Below, piece after piece: positions 19,490-30,786 of a stretch of DNA of 64,000 nt. The notes below the pieces were generated by a model. The model ran no database searches. It saw nothing but the letters and a program-made list of their open reading frames with translations, and had not been told where the DNA came from. The DNA comes from Rhipicephalus microplus (taxonomy: Eukaryota; Arthropoda; Arachnida; Ixodida; Ixodidae): positions 36,483,501 through 36,547,500 of the forward strand of contig NC_134701.1 in the NCBI RefSeq assembly GCF_043290135.1, given 5' to 3'. Position numbers and translations under genes: made by a program. Within the stretch, counting starts at the first letter, position 1; the number at the start of each line of letters is the position of its first letter.

Positions 19490-19610
19490 ACTAGGCTGGT
19501 GCGAAGGTTCGAATGCTTTGAATCTTCGAAAGAACAGCACAATTTCGAATTCGCTCGAAGTCGAATGGAAATCATTGGAAACTTCAAATTGTTCGAGACG
19601 AACAAAAAGG
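19490..19610. repeat. TTCGAA-rich dispersed repeat
   Basis: GGCTGGTGCGAAGGTTCGAA is followed by repeated TTCGAAT/CGAAGTCGAA motifs. A related stretch (CTATTCGATTCGATTTG) lies at 55611-55627. It probably belongs to a dispersed tick repeat. No gene is seen from here to 20239. Confidence 0.5.
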
Positions 19611-20239
19611 TGCCTACTAATCCACATGTAACACCTTGTAAAGATGGTTTGACTGCAGTAGAGGGATGCTAAACCATGAAAGCACCTATCAAAGTGTATA
19701 TATTAGTTTTCATGTATCTTTCTGTAAAAATGGTTTCACTGCAGTGAAGTAATGCTAGCCATGAAATCACATATCCAAGAAAAATCCACGCTGCACCAGA
19801 GCTCCACTTTAAGGTTAAATGTAAATATTACCCTCACATTGATTAATTTTCTTTTTTCAGTTTGAAAGCTTCTTACACAGACTTGGATACTCTAAGTATA
19901 GCAAATCTTAAAATGCAAAATATTTTACAGGCTATCACTTGCATTCTACAAAATGTCCAATCCTGATACTGTTCTCAGTTGTTTCCACTTTCTTTGATGC
20001 AAAATATGACATTTGTACAGGCCTTCTTTCAATTTTTCAAAAATATTGCACAGGTTAGTTTGGTCACGACAAATATGCCCATTTTTCTTTACAATATGTA
20101 ATATTTACAATATTACAATTTGCTTCTAAATTATTCGAGCAAAATCACTTTTCCTTTCTGACCTAAAATTCTCTATTTGCTCAAGCCACGCACATGAAAT
20201 AAAGCATTCACCTTGCGTATCACAATGCTGCATACGTAC

Positions 20240-20332
20240 CCCGTCAGGAAAGTCCAGGTTGATCTTGAAACAAGGCACCCGCTTGACTTTCCTGGGAACA
20301 CTGCTGTCCTTGGCATCCTTGCGCTTGCCTGC
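20240..20332 (-). CDS. Zinc-finger gene, exon 4 of those seen (basic region)
   Basis: This 93 nt exon codes 31 residues in phase 0, rich in K/R ('AGKRKDAKDSSVPRKVKRV' then 'PCFKINLDFPDG'). The acceptor TTCTTTCTGCAG precedes it and the donor GTACGT follows, both on the minus strand. Phase and strand agree with the exons at 24765-24815 and 24874-25062. The basic stretch could be a nuclear localisation or DNA-contact segment. The next exon (lower coordinates) was not found. Without a database the gene identity stays tentative. Confidence 0.62.
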
Positions 20333-21166
20333 CTGCAGAAAGAAGCTGCCTCATCGTCTGGAGCAGAGAAGTTCAGCCGTGACTTTTCACTATAGTGCCT
20401 AAAATATACTGGCTAGTGTGCCGTTCGCCAGCTCTTTACAATGAAGGGGGGTGGCACTGATTTGATTGAATGCCTGCGGTGGGTGCATTCTTAGGTGCGT
20501 TCGGTTCACCTGCCCTAATCCGAATCGGTTCGCAACAGCGCACTAGAAGTTCAGAAATTGTGAAGTGAGAGTTCAGTGGTGCAGGCATAGTTCGACAGCT
20601 GAAATGAATACCGATGTGCAGACAAGCTGCAGGTTTTATTTCTGTTCACTTAATTTACACTGTTCAACTAACACTGACCGAGGACAGACCGCACATGCGG
20701 ACATTTTATGAGGCACAACCATCTCAGCGAAGCACCATCAGCGTAAGAGGTGCATAAAAATCGTGAACCACCGCTGCATTTTCTCTGCACCTTTTCAAAC
20801 AAATGGCAGAGTTCAGAGGTCATCAATGCTGTACCGCTGAAACAAACGGCAAGGTGCAGCACCTCGTGAACTGGTTTACGTGGTGCAAGCGAATTGATCC
20901 ATTTGGCTAACTAGGCCTTTCGTTTTGATGTGTCGAGTGCTTAAAGTATGGTTAAAGAGTGAACAGTGCAACTGGACGCTGGCAGGAAAGAATGCTAACA
21001 CACACACACACCTTTGTATGTGTGTGAGCATGTTCCGCTTCGTCTGCGTCCAGCTTTGCTGTTCAAACACGGCATGATCAACCAACTAGCCGACCAATAG
21101 ACCGTGGATTGATTCTGCACATGTTTCCACAGCTGATCGTGAGTGCTGTGGTAGCGACGTTTGATA
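20333..21166. other. No gene recognised; (AC)n at about 20998-21012
   Basis: Intron-like sequence upstream of the exon at 20240. A short ACACAC run lies near 21000. A CACACCTTTGTATGTGTGTG near 21005-21024 forms a weak hairpin. Confidence 0.4.
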
Positions 21167-21761
21167 ATGGCAACTTGCGGCCCCTCCCGAACGCTTGACC
21201 TGGCCACAAAAGTCGATAATCTGGAAAGAAGTTAACAAGGGAGGCACCGCCAAGCAAGAGATAGCACGAAAAGTATGGTGTTAAACCCAACTCGCTGTCG
21301 AATTTCATCAAGTGCAAACGGGTGAACTCAACGACGGTAGTTTTGAGGCCATTCAAAACGTCAGTTTTGAAAAATTTGTTGCCGTGGACAGAAACGTCAA
21401 TACATGCGGTCCACTAACCAACAAAAAATTGTGCAGATGGTTCAGCTGGTCAAAGATGACGTCAACATAGAAATGAACCACTACCGAGGACCACGGATGT
21501 TGCTACAGGTCTTGCTCTTGCACTGTGGTTTTAATTTTTTGTTAAAGAAGACAATGTTGAAGAAGTATTTCAAAACGTGTAGTGCTCGTAAAACTTGCTA
21601 GCCGCAGCCAGGTTCAGCAAAAGAAGATAATAGACTATTTTCTTAAAAAACTGTCAGAGTTGAAGTAATAAAAGTGCAGTTTTTTGTGCATTTGGCTTGG
21701 AAGTTGGTTCATTTGAAATTTTTGTGATTCCCGTGAACTTTATATTAACGGAAGTTGACTG
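21167..21761 (+). mobile_element. Pogo/Tigger DNA transposon, internally deleted
   Basis: The ATG at 21167 starts 'MATCGPSRTLDLATKV', the N-terminus typical of Tigger (CENP-B-like) transposases. Out-of-frame continuation includes 'KQEIARK' and 'NFIKCKR', parts of the HTH domain. Nearly all the catalytic core is missing. The right end, TTAACGGAAGTTGACTG followed by TA (21762-21763), is a Tigger-type terminal repeat (CAGTCAACTTCCGTTAA inverted). The left terminal repeat was not found. Confidence 0.75.
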
Positions 21762-21875
21762 TACAATCGTTATAAAAAAATATGCGTTGAAATAAATGCA
21801 TGTTTAGTTTGCAGCCGTGAAAATTAAGAGCATGGAGTGGCGTTAAATAGAAATGCAAGAAAAAAAAATCCTGCT

Positions 21876-21970
21876 TTGATCCAGTCAGCATTCTCACCGT
21901 GAACGATTACTGTGAACGATTTCGAGATATCGCTTATTCAACATCTAAGGCTTGACTAATAAGTAATTCC
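21876..21970. repeat. Dispersed repeat, copy 1 (ATCCAGTCAGCATT)
   Basis: TTGATCCAGTCAGCATTCTC and the following 70 bases resemble 29161-29260 (TTCATCCAGTCAGCATTATC), including a shared CTTGAC about 80 bases on. Function is unknown. 21971-22448 has nothing recognisable. Confidence 0.5.
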
Positions 21971-22450
21971 TTCTATGATGAGCTAACATTTACTGAATCA
22001 AATTTACATTCAGTAGTTGAGTGGGGAAATCACTGCTAGACTCACTTAAGGCAAAAAAACGTTAGCTGATCTCATCACCAATGAGATCTGGTTTCGAAAG
22101 TCCCCTAAAGGGGTAGTAATGCAACCACACCGCCTGTGTCAGTCAGTATTGCGAGCACAAGTGAGAATCGGTCGAAGTACCAAACAAAAAATGAGCTGGT
22201 GCACCGCTACAGGAAAGCATTAAAAAAACAACTAAAATAAACAGGCAGACTGACTCAAGAAAAATTTAACACACTTCCACAGTGCATGCCAAAGCATAAA
22301 AAAGACCGACAAAGAAATAAATGTGTTTCACACAAACAGAAAATGATGTACATGTAAGTCTTTCACCCTCAAATAGTGAACTTTGTTTGAACTTTGTAAT
22401 GTTTGACCATCAATTTTTAGCTGTAGATAGCCGTACCTATACCCTATGTA

Positions 22451-23764
22451 CTCGCGTAATCAACCCACTCGTATAATAAATGCACCCCCACTTTCAGTCC
22501 TGAAATTTTGAATTTTTATTATCCCGCATAATAAACAAACCCCGTATATTCATCCCCTGTAGTCCCACAAACCGACACCTGGTGCCTCCTTGCTCTTTAG
22601 ATCTTTTTCGTATTTAAAAGATTATTATTATTATTACTATGCTAAACCCTTCGCGCACGTACACTCAGTCCACCCCCTGCCCTTTTGCCCACTGCCACGC
22701 GCCGTGTAGTTTTTCTCTCTATCTGCGCGTGGCACATTCCCTCTCTTCTTTATTCATCCGTGCACCACAGTGAGGTTCACAAACGATGCGCTAGCACACA
22801 CGGAGTAAAGGTTACGAAACTTAAAGGCCCAACCACACGTACATGATTTTCGAGCGAAGATTTGCTTTTGTGAAAGGCCATTTGTCGCAAGTTTTTGGAA
22901 AATAAGAAAAAAATCACTTGTGGCCCGGATAAGAGCGTGACGATTTCCCCAATATAGAAGCACCCTCGATTCTCACTTCTGTTGCAATTCGCTCTTAATG
23001 CTTATCTGCGCATGCTTGAAAGAATGCAAGAAATAGGCTACTTTTTCTACAGTAACTCCTGCAGACAACGATGCGGCGGCTGTATTTTGCGTTAATCTTG
23101 TTATCAACGAACTTGTTTACAGTGCAACACCAGAAACACAGGACAGGGAAGGAGCAAAAGGAGAAAGAAAAGACAGCACTGACATTGATGCGGACAGTGC
23201 CATCTTTTTTTTCTCCTTTTGCTCCTTTCCTATCCTGTGTTTCAGGTGTTGCACCGTAAAGAAGTTAACGATGGATCCCAACCAACTGGCCCAACTTACT
23301 GTCTTATTGTAATCAATGGTTTGTTTTGATGCTTTGGTGGTTGCATGGTGCAATGTCGTCGTTGCGGTTGTCGTGCGAGTTTGCCATGGAGGTGGCCAAG
23401 TGCGTTGCAGCGCACGCTTCAAGCTGTGCCTCGAGACCCCAGCAGATACCTTTATTGCGGTTAAACGATTGCGAGAAGAAAAAAAGACGTGAAACGCATT
23501 AATGGAGTGGGCGGGCAGTGCGGGGAAAGTTTGCAGAAGATAGCGCCTCAACTACTAAAGATGAGTCAAGTGCAACAAAGAAGCTGCTTCCAAACAGTGT
23601 ACACATATGTCCATTGTGAAAGACTACACGCCTTAACATCTTTTCGCCATTTTTGCATTTTTTTGCTCATCCCAAAAAAGTTTTCACAAAATGCCCCACA
23701 TAATAAGCGGACCCCCTGTTTTGCTTCAATTCTTCGGGGTAAAAAAGTGCATTCATTATGCGAG
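22451..23764. mobile_element. Pogo-like MITE, copy 1
   Basis: Imperfect terminal inverted repeats CTCGCGTAATCAACCCAC (left) and GTGCATTCATTATGCGAG (right) are flanked by TA (22449-22450, 23765-23766), as expected for Tc1/mariner/pogo elements. Inside, CACCCCCACTTTCAGTCC, CCGACACCTGGTGCCTCC, TGCAACAAAGAAGCTGCTTC and other blocks match the second copy at 40480-43822. There is no transposase. A foldback unit is inserted at 23108-23301. Confidence 0.8.
23108..23301 (+). mobile_element. Foldback retroposon unit, copy 1
   Basis: A long imperfect hairpin (arms about 23110-23166 and 23210-23267, e.g. GAAACACAGGACAGGGAAGG against its complement) is followed by the tag CCAACTGGCCCAACTT (23282-23297). 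Flanking duplications are TCTTGTTATCAA (23096-23107) and TCTTATTGTAATCAA (23302-23316). The paralogous MITE at 41150-41165 (CTTATTATCGACAG) lacks the unit, so this is an insertion. See the other copies at 39744 and 58087. Confidence 0.85.
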
Positions 23765-24239
23765 TATCTACGGCATATTTTGCTGTAAGTTTAAATAGAA
23801 TGCCAGTTGTTAGACAGCAGTGTCTTAGTGTTTCTTTCCTTTGTTGCAGTGTTTAGGTTTTGCCACAACCACTCGGCATGCAAAATTGCCGACTAGCCCA
23901 GACGTGAACCATTGTAACTGACTGTATTGTTTTCTTGATAGGCATATGGTGAAGCTGTTCAAAACTCCCACATACCAACTTCCAGCTCCATACCCTTGTG
24001 TTGTGCTCATGATTTCGTTTCACTAGTGCTATACCCATCTCACAAAGATATGCTGCACAGGTCGATGAAGCTAGTTGTGAACAGAGCGTGACCTCAGAAA
24101 TTGAAGCAGCTAGGTCTTGTCAAAACATGGTCTTCAAAATATGAGATGAAGCTTAACTGCACAGTGGGATGCCTAGCTGCATAATGATGAGGAGTAAGTG
24201 TGGCTGTATGCCAGTGCTTGCACGCAGAGACAAGAAATC

Positions 24240-24599
24240 TCAACACGGCCGAATGTGTTGATGAGAGAACAATATTTCAGTGAGCGAGCCAAGAAAAGCT
24301 GATTGGTTTGACATTGCGGGCGTGATCAGAAGCCAAGTCAGCGAATGGGGTAGTGTGCTGCCCGTAATCATGGAGATTTTTATACTTTGGTCTCCTTTCA
24401 TGAACACCACTGTTCCACTGGTTTCATGGCAATGTGAATGAGTCATATGCAAAATGACAGCAAAATACAATTGCAATATAACAGAACACAACAGCACAAA
24501 AGCTATCATGATAGCTGCCAAGGCAAATGACACCAATGTCAAAGCCACCATCCCCCTTTTTCTGCTGTTGCTGCTTTCACGAAATTTAATTGTATGCAT
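24240..24599 (-). other. 119-codon ORF with hydrophobic segment, unrecognised
   Basis: The minus strand is open from an ATG at 24597-24599. After a charged start ('MHTIKFRESSNSRKRG') comes a long hydrophobic run ('MVALTLVSFALAAIMIAFVL' onward) that would span a membrane, then a polar tail. It lies in the putative intron between the exons at 20240 and 24765, on the same strand. No family is recognised, no splice sites are evident, and base composition is like the surroundings. It may well be chance. Confidence 0.15.
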
Positions 24600-24764
24600 G
24601 GCCCAACAGCAATTATGTGGGCCTCAATAATGTCTTTTTTTACATGATTAAAACTGTGCAATGTAGTGCCAGACTTTGCAATAAGAGATATAATGAATAA
24701 TTAATTACACATTTTTATTTTCATTCTAATGAGATGCGAGTGCGTTGGTGTAAGTCATACATAC

Positions 24765-24815
24765 CCCTTGCATGACTTTTCTCCCCTTCTTTCCGACCGT
24801 TTTTTTGTCGATCAC
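24765..24815 (-). CDS. Zinc-finger gene, exon 3 of those seen (short basic exon)
   Basis: This 51 nt exon codes 17 residues in phase 0, 'VIDKKTVGKKGRKVMQG'. The acceptor GTTTTCACAG and donor GTATGT flank it on the minus strand. It lies 58 bp from the preceding exon (24874-25062), so the intron between them is very short. Joined to the neighbours it keeps one open frame. The lysine-rich content continues in the next exon (20240-20332). Confidence 0.6.
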
Positions 24816-24873
24816 CTGTGAAAACAAAACGTCATGTAAACCATCCCACTGGAAACTCCAATCACTGCACTAC

Positions 24874-25062
24874 CTGGTCTTCTGAGATCTGTCCCACATA
24901 GGGCCCACAGGTGTTCAGATGCTGCAGGTATTCGGAGGCAGTGGCAGCATGATGGCTGCAACCTGGCTGGCGGCAGTCAAAGTGCTCGAACTGGTTTTCA
25001 ACCTGTTTCAAGGCAGCCACCACCTCTGGTACAGTCAGTGGCCGGTCATCATTTATGCGTGC
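24874..25062 (-). CDS. Zinc-finger gene, exon 2 of those seen (C2HC-like finger)
   Basis: This 189 nt exon codes 63 residues in phase 0. A pyrimidine-rich acceptor (TTTCTTTTTTCTTTATTAAG) precedes it and donor GTAGTG follows on the minus strand. It encodes 'RPLTVPEVVAALKQVENQFE' and then a finger-like C-x4-C-x12-H-x3-C (CRQPGC ... YLQHLNTCG). Vertebrate ZNF512 has the same order, a C2H2 finger followed by such a C2HC module (comparison from memory). A nuclear nucleic-acid-binding role would follow. The preceding exon is probably 39061-39152. Confidence 0.65.
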
Positions 25063-25391
25063 CTTAATAAAGAAAAAAGAAAGAGATAAATTTAAGTAAA
25101 AGTTCCATGTTGCAAAAAGACAGGTGGCACTGTCGATTCCAAGGCCTGTTGGCTTTAATTTTTTATGCAATATCATGGGCTGACTTTCATTTCTTTGGCT
25201 AAGCTTTCACACTGCTGCACAACTTTTTGCCATGTTGTTTCAAGTGTTATTTTTGTAAGCACTGCACATATTTTCAGCATTCTTATACACTGCTTTTGCA
25301 AGTTACTTCAGCAACAAGTATTTGCACTTTCCATGAATGACCTCAAGGCTTGGGAAAACTGACAGTGTGCAATTGTTATTGACTAAAGGCA
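25063..25391. other. Intron sequence, nothing recognised
   Basis: Start of the large TE-rich intron upstream of the exon at 24874-25062. AT-rich, no features. Confidence 0.4.
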
Positions 25392-25479
25392 CCCCCCCCC
25401 CCCCCCACTAACAACTGAAATAAACTCTGAGTGTTCAATCAGTAAACAACTGAAAAACTTCTGAGTGTTCAATCAGTCA
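25392..25479. repeat. C15 tract and adjacent 35 bp tandem duplication
   Basis: Fifteen cytosines (25392-25406) are followed by two copies of ACAACTGAAA...CTGAGTGTTCAATCAGT (about 25411-25443 and 25446-25478). Confidence 0.85.
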
Positions 25480-25823
25480 AAGCAATCAAAAGGAGGAATT
25501 TTATAGCAATATAATATAAAAAATGCATACAGAAATGTTTGGACCCATAGCCTAAGCGGCTAGTGAAGGGTCCAACACAGAAGGATTTTAATAAAAAATA
25601 GAATAATAGCAGTCTTCCAGAAAAAAATTAAACAATTGTGAAAGCATCATAATTGAGTGATATAGTGATATACAAAAAACAAACAAAAAAAAACAACAAC
25701 GATCACTTAATACAGCAAACACACATGAGAATAATTATAAGAATGCCTAAAATCTCAAGAAAATGTCTGATTAGCAATAGAGTATCATTTGCAGGCAATG
25801 TAAAAACTTCTAGTGCATTTTAT

Positions 25824-27139
25824 TTACAGAGGCAAATTGTTCCAAAGCTTAGCACCAGAAAATTGCATCAGTCTTTCACCATATACATTTGAACATAAAG
25901 GAAGGTTAACATTACCTATGCTAGGGTGTCGCGTATTTAGCAACGGAAACCTATAAATGGTGCGGGGAAGAGGTGTGTTTGTGTTTATTATTTTATTTAC
26001 TAAGCAGGAAATCTTGTACCTGCGTACGTTTGTAAATAGCAGTATACGAAATCTCTTTGTAATCGGATTAGGGGAGTAAGGTATGGCATATACGTTTGGC
26101 CCCACGATTCACAACAATAGCTGAGGTGGCAATGAAATAGGATGAAATATAATGTCCGCATCATACTCAAGTCAAAGTATTGACGTGCTTGTATCAGAGT
26201 GTAGCAATTGAAAGACAACTTTTTGCAAACAGTGTTAGTATAAATACCTAAATATTTAATAGTTGGAACACATTCAATTGATTGATTGTTTAGTGATACG
26301 TCAATCAAAAGGTGATTGAGACTTTTCATTCTTGACTGAAAATTAATATATTTTCTTTGATCTGTATTTAGTAGCAATTGGTTCTCATGGAACCACATTG
26401 AAATAAAAAGTAGCTCATTGGACAAAACATGTCGTAAGGCTTCAAGTGAATTACCTATGAATAAAATTGCAGTATCATCAGTATACATTAATGCTTCAGA
26501 CGACTGTAGTAGTCGCGGGAAGTCATTGACATACAAGGCAAATAAAATGGGACCCAATGCGGATCCTTGTGGCACACCACAGGTGTCAGTCCTTGGTTCG
26601 GATAGATAACAGTGAATTAGTACTTTTTGCTTTCGTGATGTAAGCTAACTGGAAAAAAAGACATGAGCATCATCAATATTACAATAACAATTTAGTTTTT
26701 CCAAAAGTGCCGAATGGCAAATAGTATGGAACGCCTTTTTTATGTCGATAAAAATTCCAATAACAATATTTTGTTTGAGTGCGGAGTTGATGATTTGAGA
26801 TAAAGTAAGCCCAGCAGTTGATGTGAATTTTCCTGCAACAAAACCGTGATGTTGCGGGCAAATTATGTTATTCTTGCAAAGGAAGTCTTTCAGCTGTTGC
26901 GCGATTAACTTTTCAAAGATGTTTACAACGCTTAACACGGATATTGATCTGTAGCTTCCGGGCATATTATGGTTTCCAGCTTTGTATATTGGTACAACTT
27001 TGACCATTTTTAGAGCATCTGGATAGGAATTGGCATTTATTGAATGGTTAAGGAAGTGACAAAGGGGAGCACTCAAAAAATCTGAATTGTCTTTCAGTAC
27101 CCTAGCTTGTATATCATACATTCCTTCGGCTTTGTTCAC
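25824..27139 (-). pseudogene. LINE A reverse transcriptase
   Basis: From 27139: 'VLKDNSDFLSAPLCHFLNHS', 'VVPIYKAGNHNMPGSYRSIS', 'HGFVAGKFTSTAGLTLSQ' and 'GIFIDIKKAFHTICHSALLE'. After a break at about 26600 come 'MPQGSALGPILFALYVNDFP' and the catalytic YTDD box at 26474-26485. The thumb and C-terminal block (25824-26105) ends 'GAKLWNNLPL'. This enzyme would copy LINE RNA at the nicked target. The frame is split into at least three pieces. Confidence 0.85.
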
Positions 27140-27148
27140 CTGTAGGTT

Positions 27149-28345
27149 TTACATAGCAGACATCACCTTCTCCTCTGTTATGGCCTGAAAACTAAAATTG
27201 TTTTCATTTTTTTCAACGCAGGTGGTGGGTCGTGCAGCACTAAATTGTTTCGTAACTTTTTTGCCAACTGTGGCAAAGTAATCATTGAAATCATTTGTAA
27301 GGCTAGTTGTTAGATTGTCAGGAAGAATTTTCTGTTTGTTTTCAAGCCCTGTCACTTCCCTGATTGTTTCCGATGTTTGCTTTGTATCGCAGCGTTTCAT
27401 GAGGCCTGTATAATATGCCTTCTTGGATTTATCCAGTAGCCCAGCTGACTGATTTCTGAAGTATTTAAACTGAGCCTTGTAGTATTCAATTGTTTTGTTT
27501 GATTTTAGTTTATTATAATGGTAATATTTTTTCTTTAGTAAAGCTAAAATAGGATCTTTCGTCTAAGGACACAAGGCGTGGTCATATTTCCGTCGTGCGC
27601 ACATATAAGATGACTGCCTTATTGCATTCGTGATACTGCAAATGATAATATTACATTCAACTTGCACATCATCGTTGTACAGTGTTTCGAACAAAGTGTG
27701 TTGCAGGAGGGTGCATAGTTTTGAATAATTTACGCGTGTGATATCTTGGGACTAATTTCTGGGCAACACGAGTAGAATGTAAGTACGCTTGCAGTACGAA
27801 AAGAAAAGTTGGGTGGTGATCAGCAATTGCATACCCATAAACACCAGCTTTCTATGTCAGCATCTAGACTGCACAGCATGTGATCAATAAATGTGGGAGA
27901 ATGCTCCGACAAACGTGTTTCTTTGGATATAACATTTTTAAGATTAAAAGACTGTAAAAGTAACAAGTAGTCATGACGTTGGTCTTTAAGTAGACCTATA
28001 TTGGAATCACCACAGCTTATTATTTGTGCATGCAAGGTTACACAGTGAATTAGTGTAGTTTCCATGACACATATGAAGTCATCTACGTTCAAACCTGGGG
28101 GGCGATGAACTTCACCAGCTACGACACAACATCCAACTGTTGCAAATAGCGTTTCAGCCATTTTTTGAGAGCATGAAATGTCATTTAAACGCTGGAAACT
28201 AAGTTAATTCCTGATAAACAAGGCTACTCCACCACCTTATGCCACGTGCGGTCTTGGCTGTGAAAGCATTGCATATCCAGGTATATTTACTTACTCATCT
28301 TCCTTAAGCCATGTTTCCATTATTGCCATGACATCGTATTGAAAC
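27149..28345 (-). pseudogene. LINE A endonuclease and linker
   Basis: From 28345: 'MAIMETWLKEDE', a stop, 'NIPGYAMLSQPRPHVA', a stop, 'GGGVALFIRN', then 'GEVHRPPGLNVDDFICVMET', 'IISCGDSNIGLLKDQRHDYL' and 'HSPTFIDHMLCSLDADIE'. This is the order of an apurinic-type endonuclease (the GD-N motif is changed from GDFN to GDSN). The linker at 27400-27149 includes 'NDFNDYFATVGKKVTKQF'. It is 5' truncated inside the endonuclease. Confidence 0.8.
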
Positions 28346-29160
28346 GAATGTTGTGATAAGTAGATTAGTAGCTGGTTTTTTTATACGGTTCACATATACA
28401 TTTAATAGTATGGAAAGAAAAGTGTCCAAGGATGTAAGCTCATTTCCAACACTTATTTCTAGCAATGCACAAACCAGCTGGCATGGAGTTTATGGTGAAA
28501 AAGATAGTCTCAGCAATGCTGTTCAACTTGTTATGGTCCAAGAGCAAACTCAAAATATAAGTTCCCATTTGCTTCTTTCGAAATATTAGCCACAAGATGG
28601 AACAATAAGCTGTATACAGTGCTACATCACTTGGTTCCTGGGAACAATAGTATACTGACTAGCAGCGCTTTTCATGTTCGAGAAGCAGTACAAACTTTTT
28701 TGAAATTGCACCTAAGTACTCTAATAGCATTGCCCCAGAATATTGCTTGGGAAGAAGTAAGACATCGAAACAACTTCGTAAAAAGACAAGCCGATCTAAA
28801 TAACAAGCATGCTGACAGTACAAGACCTTTTAAGGGTCTTTTTTCTTTCTTGCAAAATGCGTACCATAATTTTTTTATTGCTAAATATTCTTTAGACGAA
28901 TCTATTTTTAAAAAAATATCACATATCTTTTGAAGTGACCATGAAGTGAAAATATTATCATTTGTTTTGTGAGATACACATAGTTTATTCATGAGGAATA
29001 GCAAAGTAAATCTTCAATGACCCTGAATGAAAACCTATACGACTATTAAAAATTTCTTCTCTAAAATAACCGTCCACATAGTTGACAGGCAACCAATGTG
29101 CACGAAGTGGCTTTGCCTAGAAACATGAGGGGGGGGAAGAGAGAGAGTGAAAAGCCTCTT
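28346..29160. other. No gene seen
   Basis: AT-rich intron sequence with short random frames. A G-rich run (GGGGGGGGAAGAGAGAGAG) lies near 29129-29148. Confidence 0.4.
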
Positions 29161-29260
29161 TTCATCCAGTCAGCATTATCTCACTGTGCACAGTTTTGAG
29201 ATGTTGTTCACTCTTCGCTGACTTGTCAACATTTGAGCCTTGACACGTAAATAACTTCTC
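29161..29260. repeat. Dispersed repeat, copy 2 (ATCCAGTCAGCATT)
   Basis: TTCATCCAGTCAGCATTATC and the following stretch resemble 21876-21970. A small hairpin (CTCAAGGC / GCCTTGAG with AGAACAGA / TCTGTTCT inside) lies just beyond, at about 29333-29371. Confidence 0.5.
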
Positions 29261-29727
29261 GTATAAGATGAAAAAAATGTGCAAACAGGAGTAGCGCTGA
29301 GCTGGTGTTTCCACAAGCAAATTAGTCTTCCTCAAGGCTAGAACAGAACTGTTCTGTTCTGCCTTGAGAAAGACAAGTCGGCTGGACACAACTTCTGTTT
29401 GCAAATTTTTCATCACAAGCTACCATCTTCCCCTTCCTACCATTTTATAGACTTCTCGTGTGTGAATCAGATTCTGATTTTGCAGTTGAACAGCAATTCA
29501 GAAGAATCATCGCTAGACTCAGACGCGGTATAAAAACCGGTGCGCACTTTCATTAAGAAAAATCTGCATTTGTGAGCACGTTTGGAAAGGTAAAAACAAG
29601 TCCGAAACTTATATTTGATCCTTTGTCTTATTGCTAGTGAGATGAAAGTAGTTTTTGTGAGAGCTTGAAACAAGAAACACAAACACAGCAGCATCCTTTG
29701 TGTCAATCAGTGCCTTCACAAAACTGA

Positions 29728-29900
29728 TTGATATGTGGGGTTTGACGTCCCAAAACCACCATATGATTATGAGAGACGCCGTAGTGGAGGGCTTCAGAAA
29801 TTTCAACCCCCTGGGGTTCTTTAACGTGAATGCAAATCTGAGCACACGGGCCTACAACATTTCCGCCTCCATCGGAAATCCAGCCACCGCAGCCGGGATG
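29728..29900 (-). mobile_element. tRNA-derived SINE (Ruka-like), minus strand, 5' truncated
   Basis: The complement of the SINE body is evident: GGGGTTTGACGTCCCAAAAC, CACCATATGATTATGAGAGA, GGGGTTCTTTAACGTGAATG and CAAATCTGAGCACACGGGCC. It stops at GCAGCCGGGATG, so the tRNA-like head is missing. Confidence 0.85.
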
Positions 29901-30059
29901 CCTTCAGAAAACTAGCCAGCATAATCACCTGCTGGGGAGCAATAGATGAGGCAGTTTCTAAACTGGACAGCCAGCTCTGCAACTGATGACATTTCAATAT
30001 CTGAGACAGAACAGTGACCTAAGACACCTGGCATTGATGGTATTAGTCCCGAGAACGAA

Positions 30060-30786
30060 CACTGGGGTTGCTGCTGTAACGGCAAGGACTTGCCTTCTCT
30101 GCCTCCGCTTTTAAGGCTGCAGTGGAATGTTTGCTTTCTCTCAAATGCCGATCTGCGATGCACCTTCACCACGATTCTCCCTATTCCGTCCCTGACACAT
30201 AAGACCCTTCTCCTTTCAATCACACACGCGAAGAAAGAGAGAAAAAAAGAAAGCTGTCGAGGAGTGTTGGCTCTCTCTCACGCGCCAGTGCCACACTTCC
30301 ACCTTTCCCGCCCCTGCCACGTAAACCCTTGAACGACGCGAGCAAAGAGAGCAAATAAAAAAGCTGACGTGGAGCGTGAGACGCTCCTCCTTTTTTGTCA
30401 CGTGCTGTCCACGCTGTGGCTGAGTAGCAAAGACGCAGTTATTGTTGTCATTGTCTTTAGAGAGTGTCAGCCCTGGACATTACCGGGCGTAACTTCTTTT
30501 GCCAGGAGAATCCTGAAGCCAAAGTAGAAATGCTTTGCAAGCTGCGTGCTAAATTGACTCGCTGCAAGGCTAAAGGGTGCAGACGCGCATCACCGATTAC
30601 TTCCATTATTGATGAATGTCCTGTGATTTGTGAATAAATGTAAGTCTTCTGAAACTTCCCCCTTGTGTGTTAGCTCAATGCACATGCGACACTGCATGGT
30701 GAGCACTTCGTTAATTTAGCTTTCACTATTTCAAACTTTTCAAACAAATTTTCAGGCTTCGAGTTTGAATTATCAAGATTCGACTG
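30060..30786 (+). mobile_element. Tigger element, deletion derivative
   Basis: A 5' non-coding part (GACCCTTCTCCTTTCAA, also present at 32387-32403) is followed by a transposase C-terminus and then 3' sequence ending TTATCAAGATTCGACTG (inverted CAGTCGAATCTTGATAA, a Tigger-type terminal repeat). The left end was not located and the catalytic core is absent. Confidence 0.6.
30497..30640 (+). pseudogene. Tigger transposase C-terminal fragment
   Basis: The plus frame reads 'FCQENPEAKVEMLCKLRAKL' onward to 'DECPVICE' and TAA. 'RQENPEA' followed by a helix is typical of the C-terminal tail of tick Tigger transposases (recollection). No DDE residues remain, so it cannot catalyse transposition. Confidence 0.55.

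Larger units (their letters stand above)
25505..28345 (-). mobile_element. LINE A: CR1/L2-like non-LTR retrotransposon, 5' truncated
   Basis: Minus-strand remnant of one LINE. Endonuclease pieces lie at 28345-27820, a linker near 27400-27150, reverse transcriptase at 27139-26000, the C-terminal 'SGAKLWNNLPL' at 25860, and a 3' UTR to about 25505. It lies in the intron between exons 39061 and 25062, on the same strand as the host gene. Many stops and frameshifts make it inactive. Confidence 0.85.
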
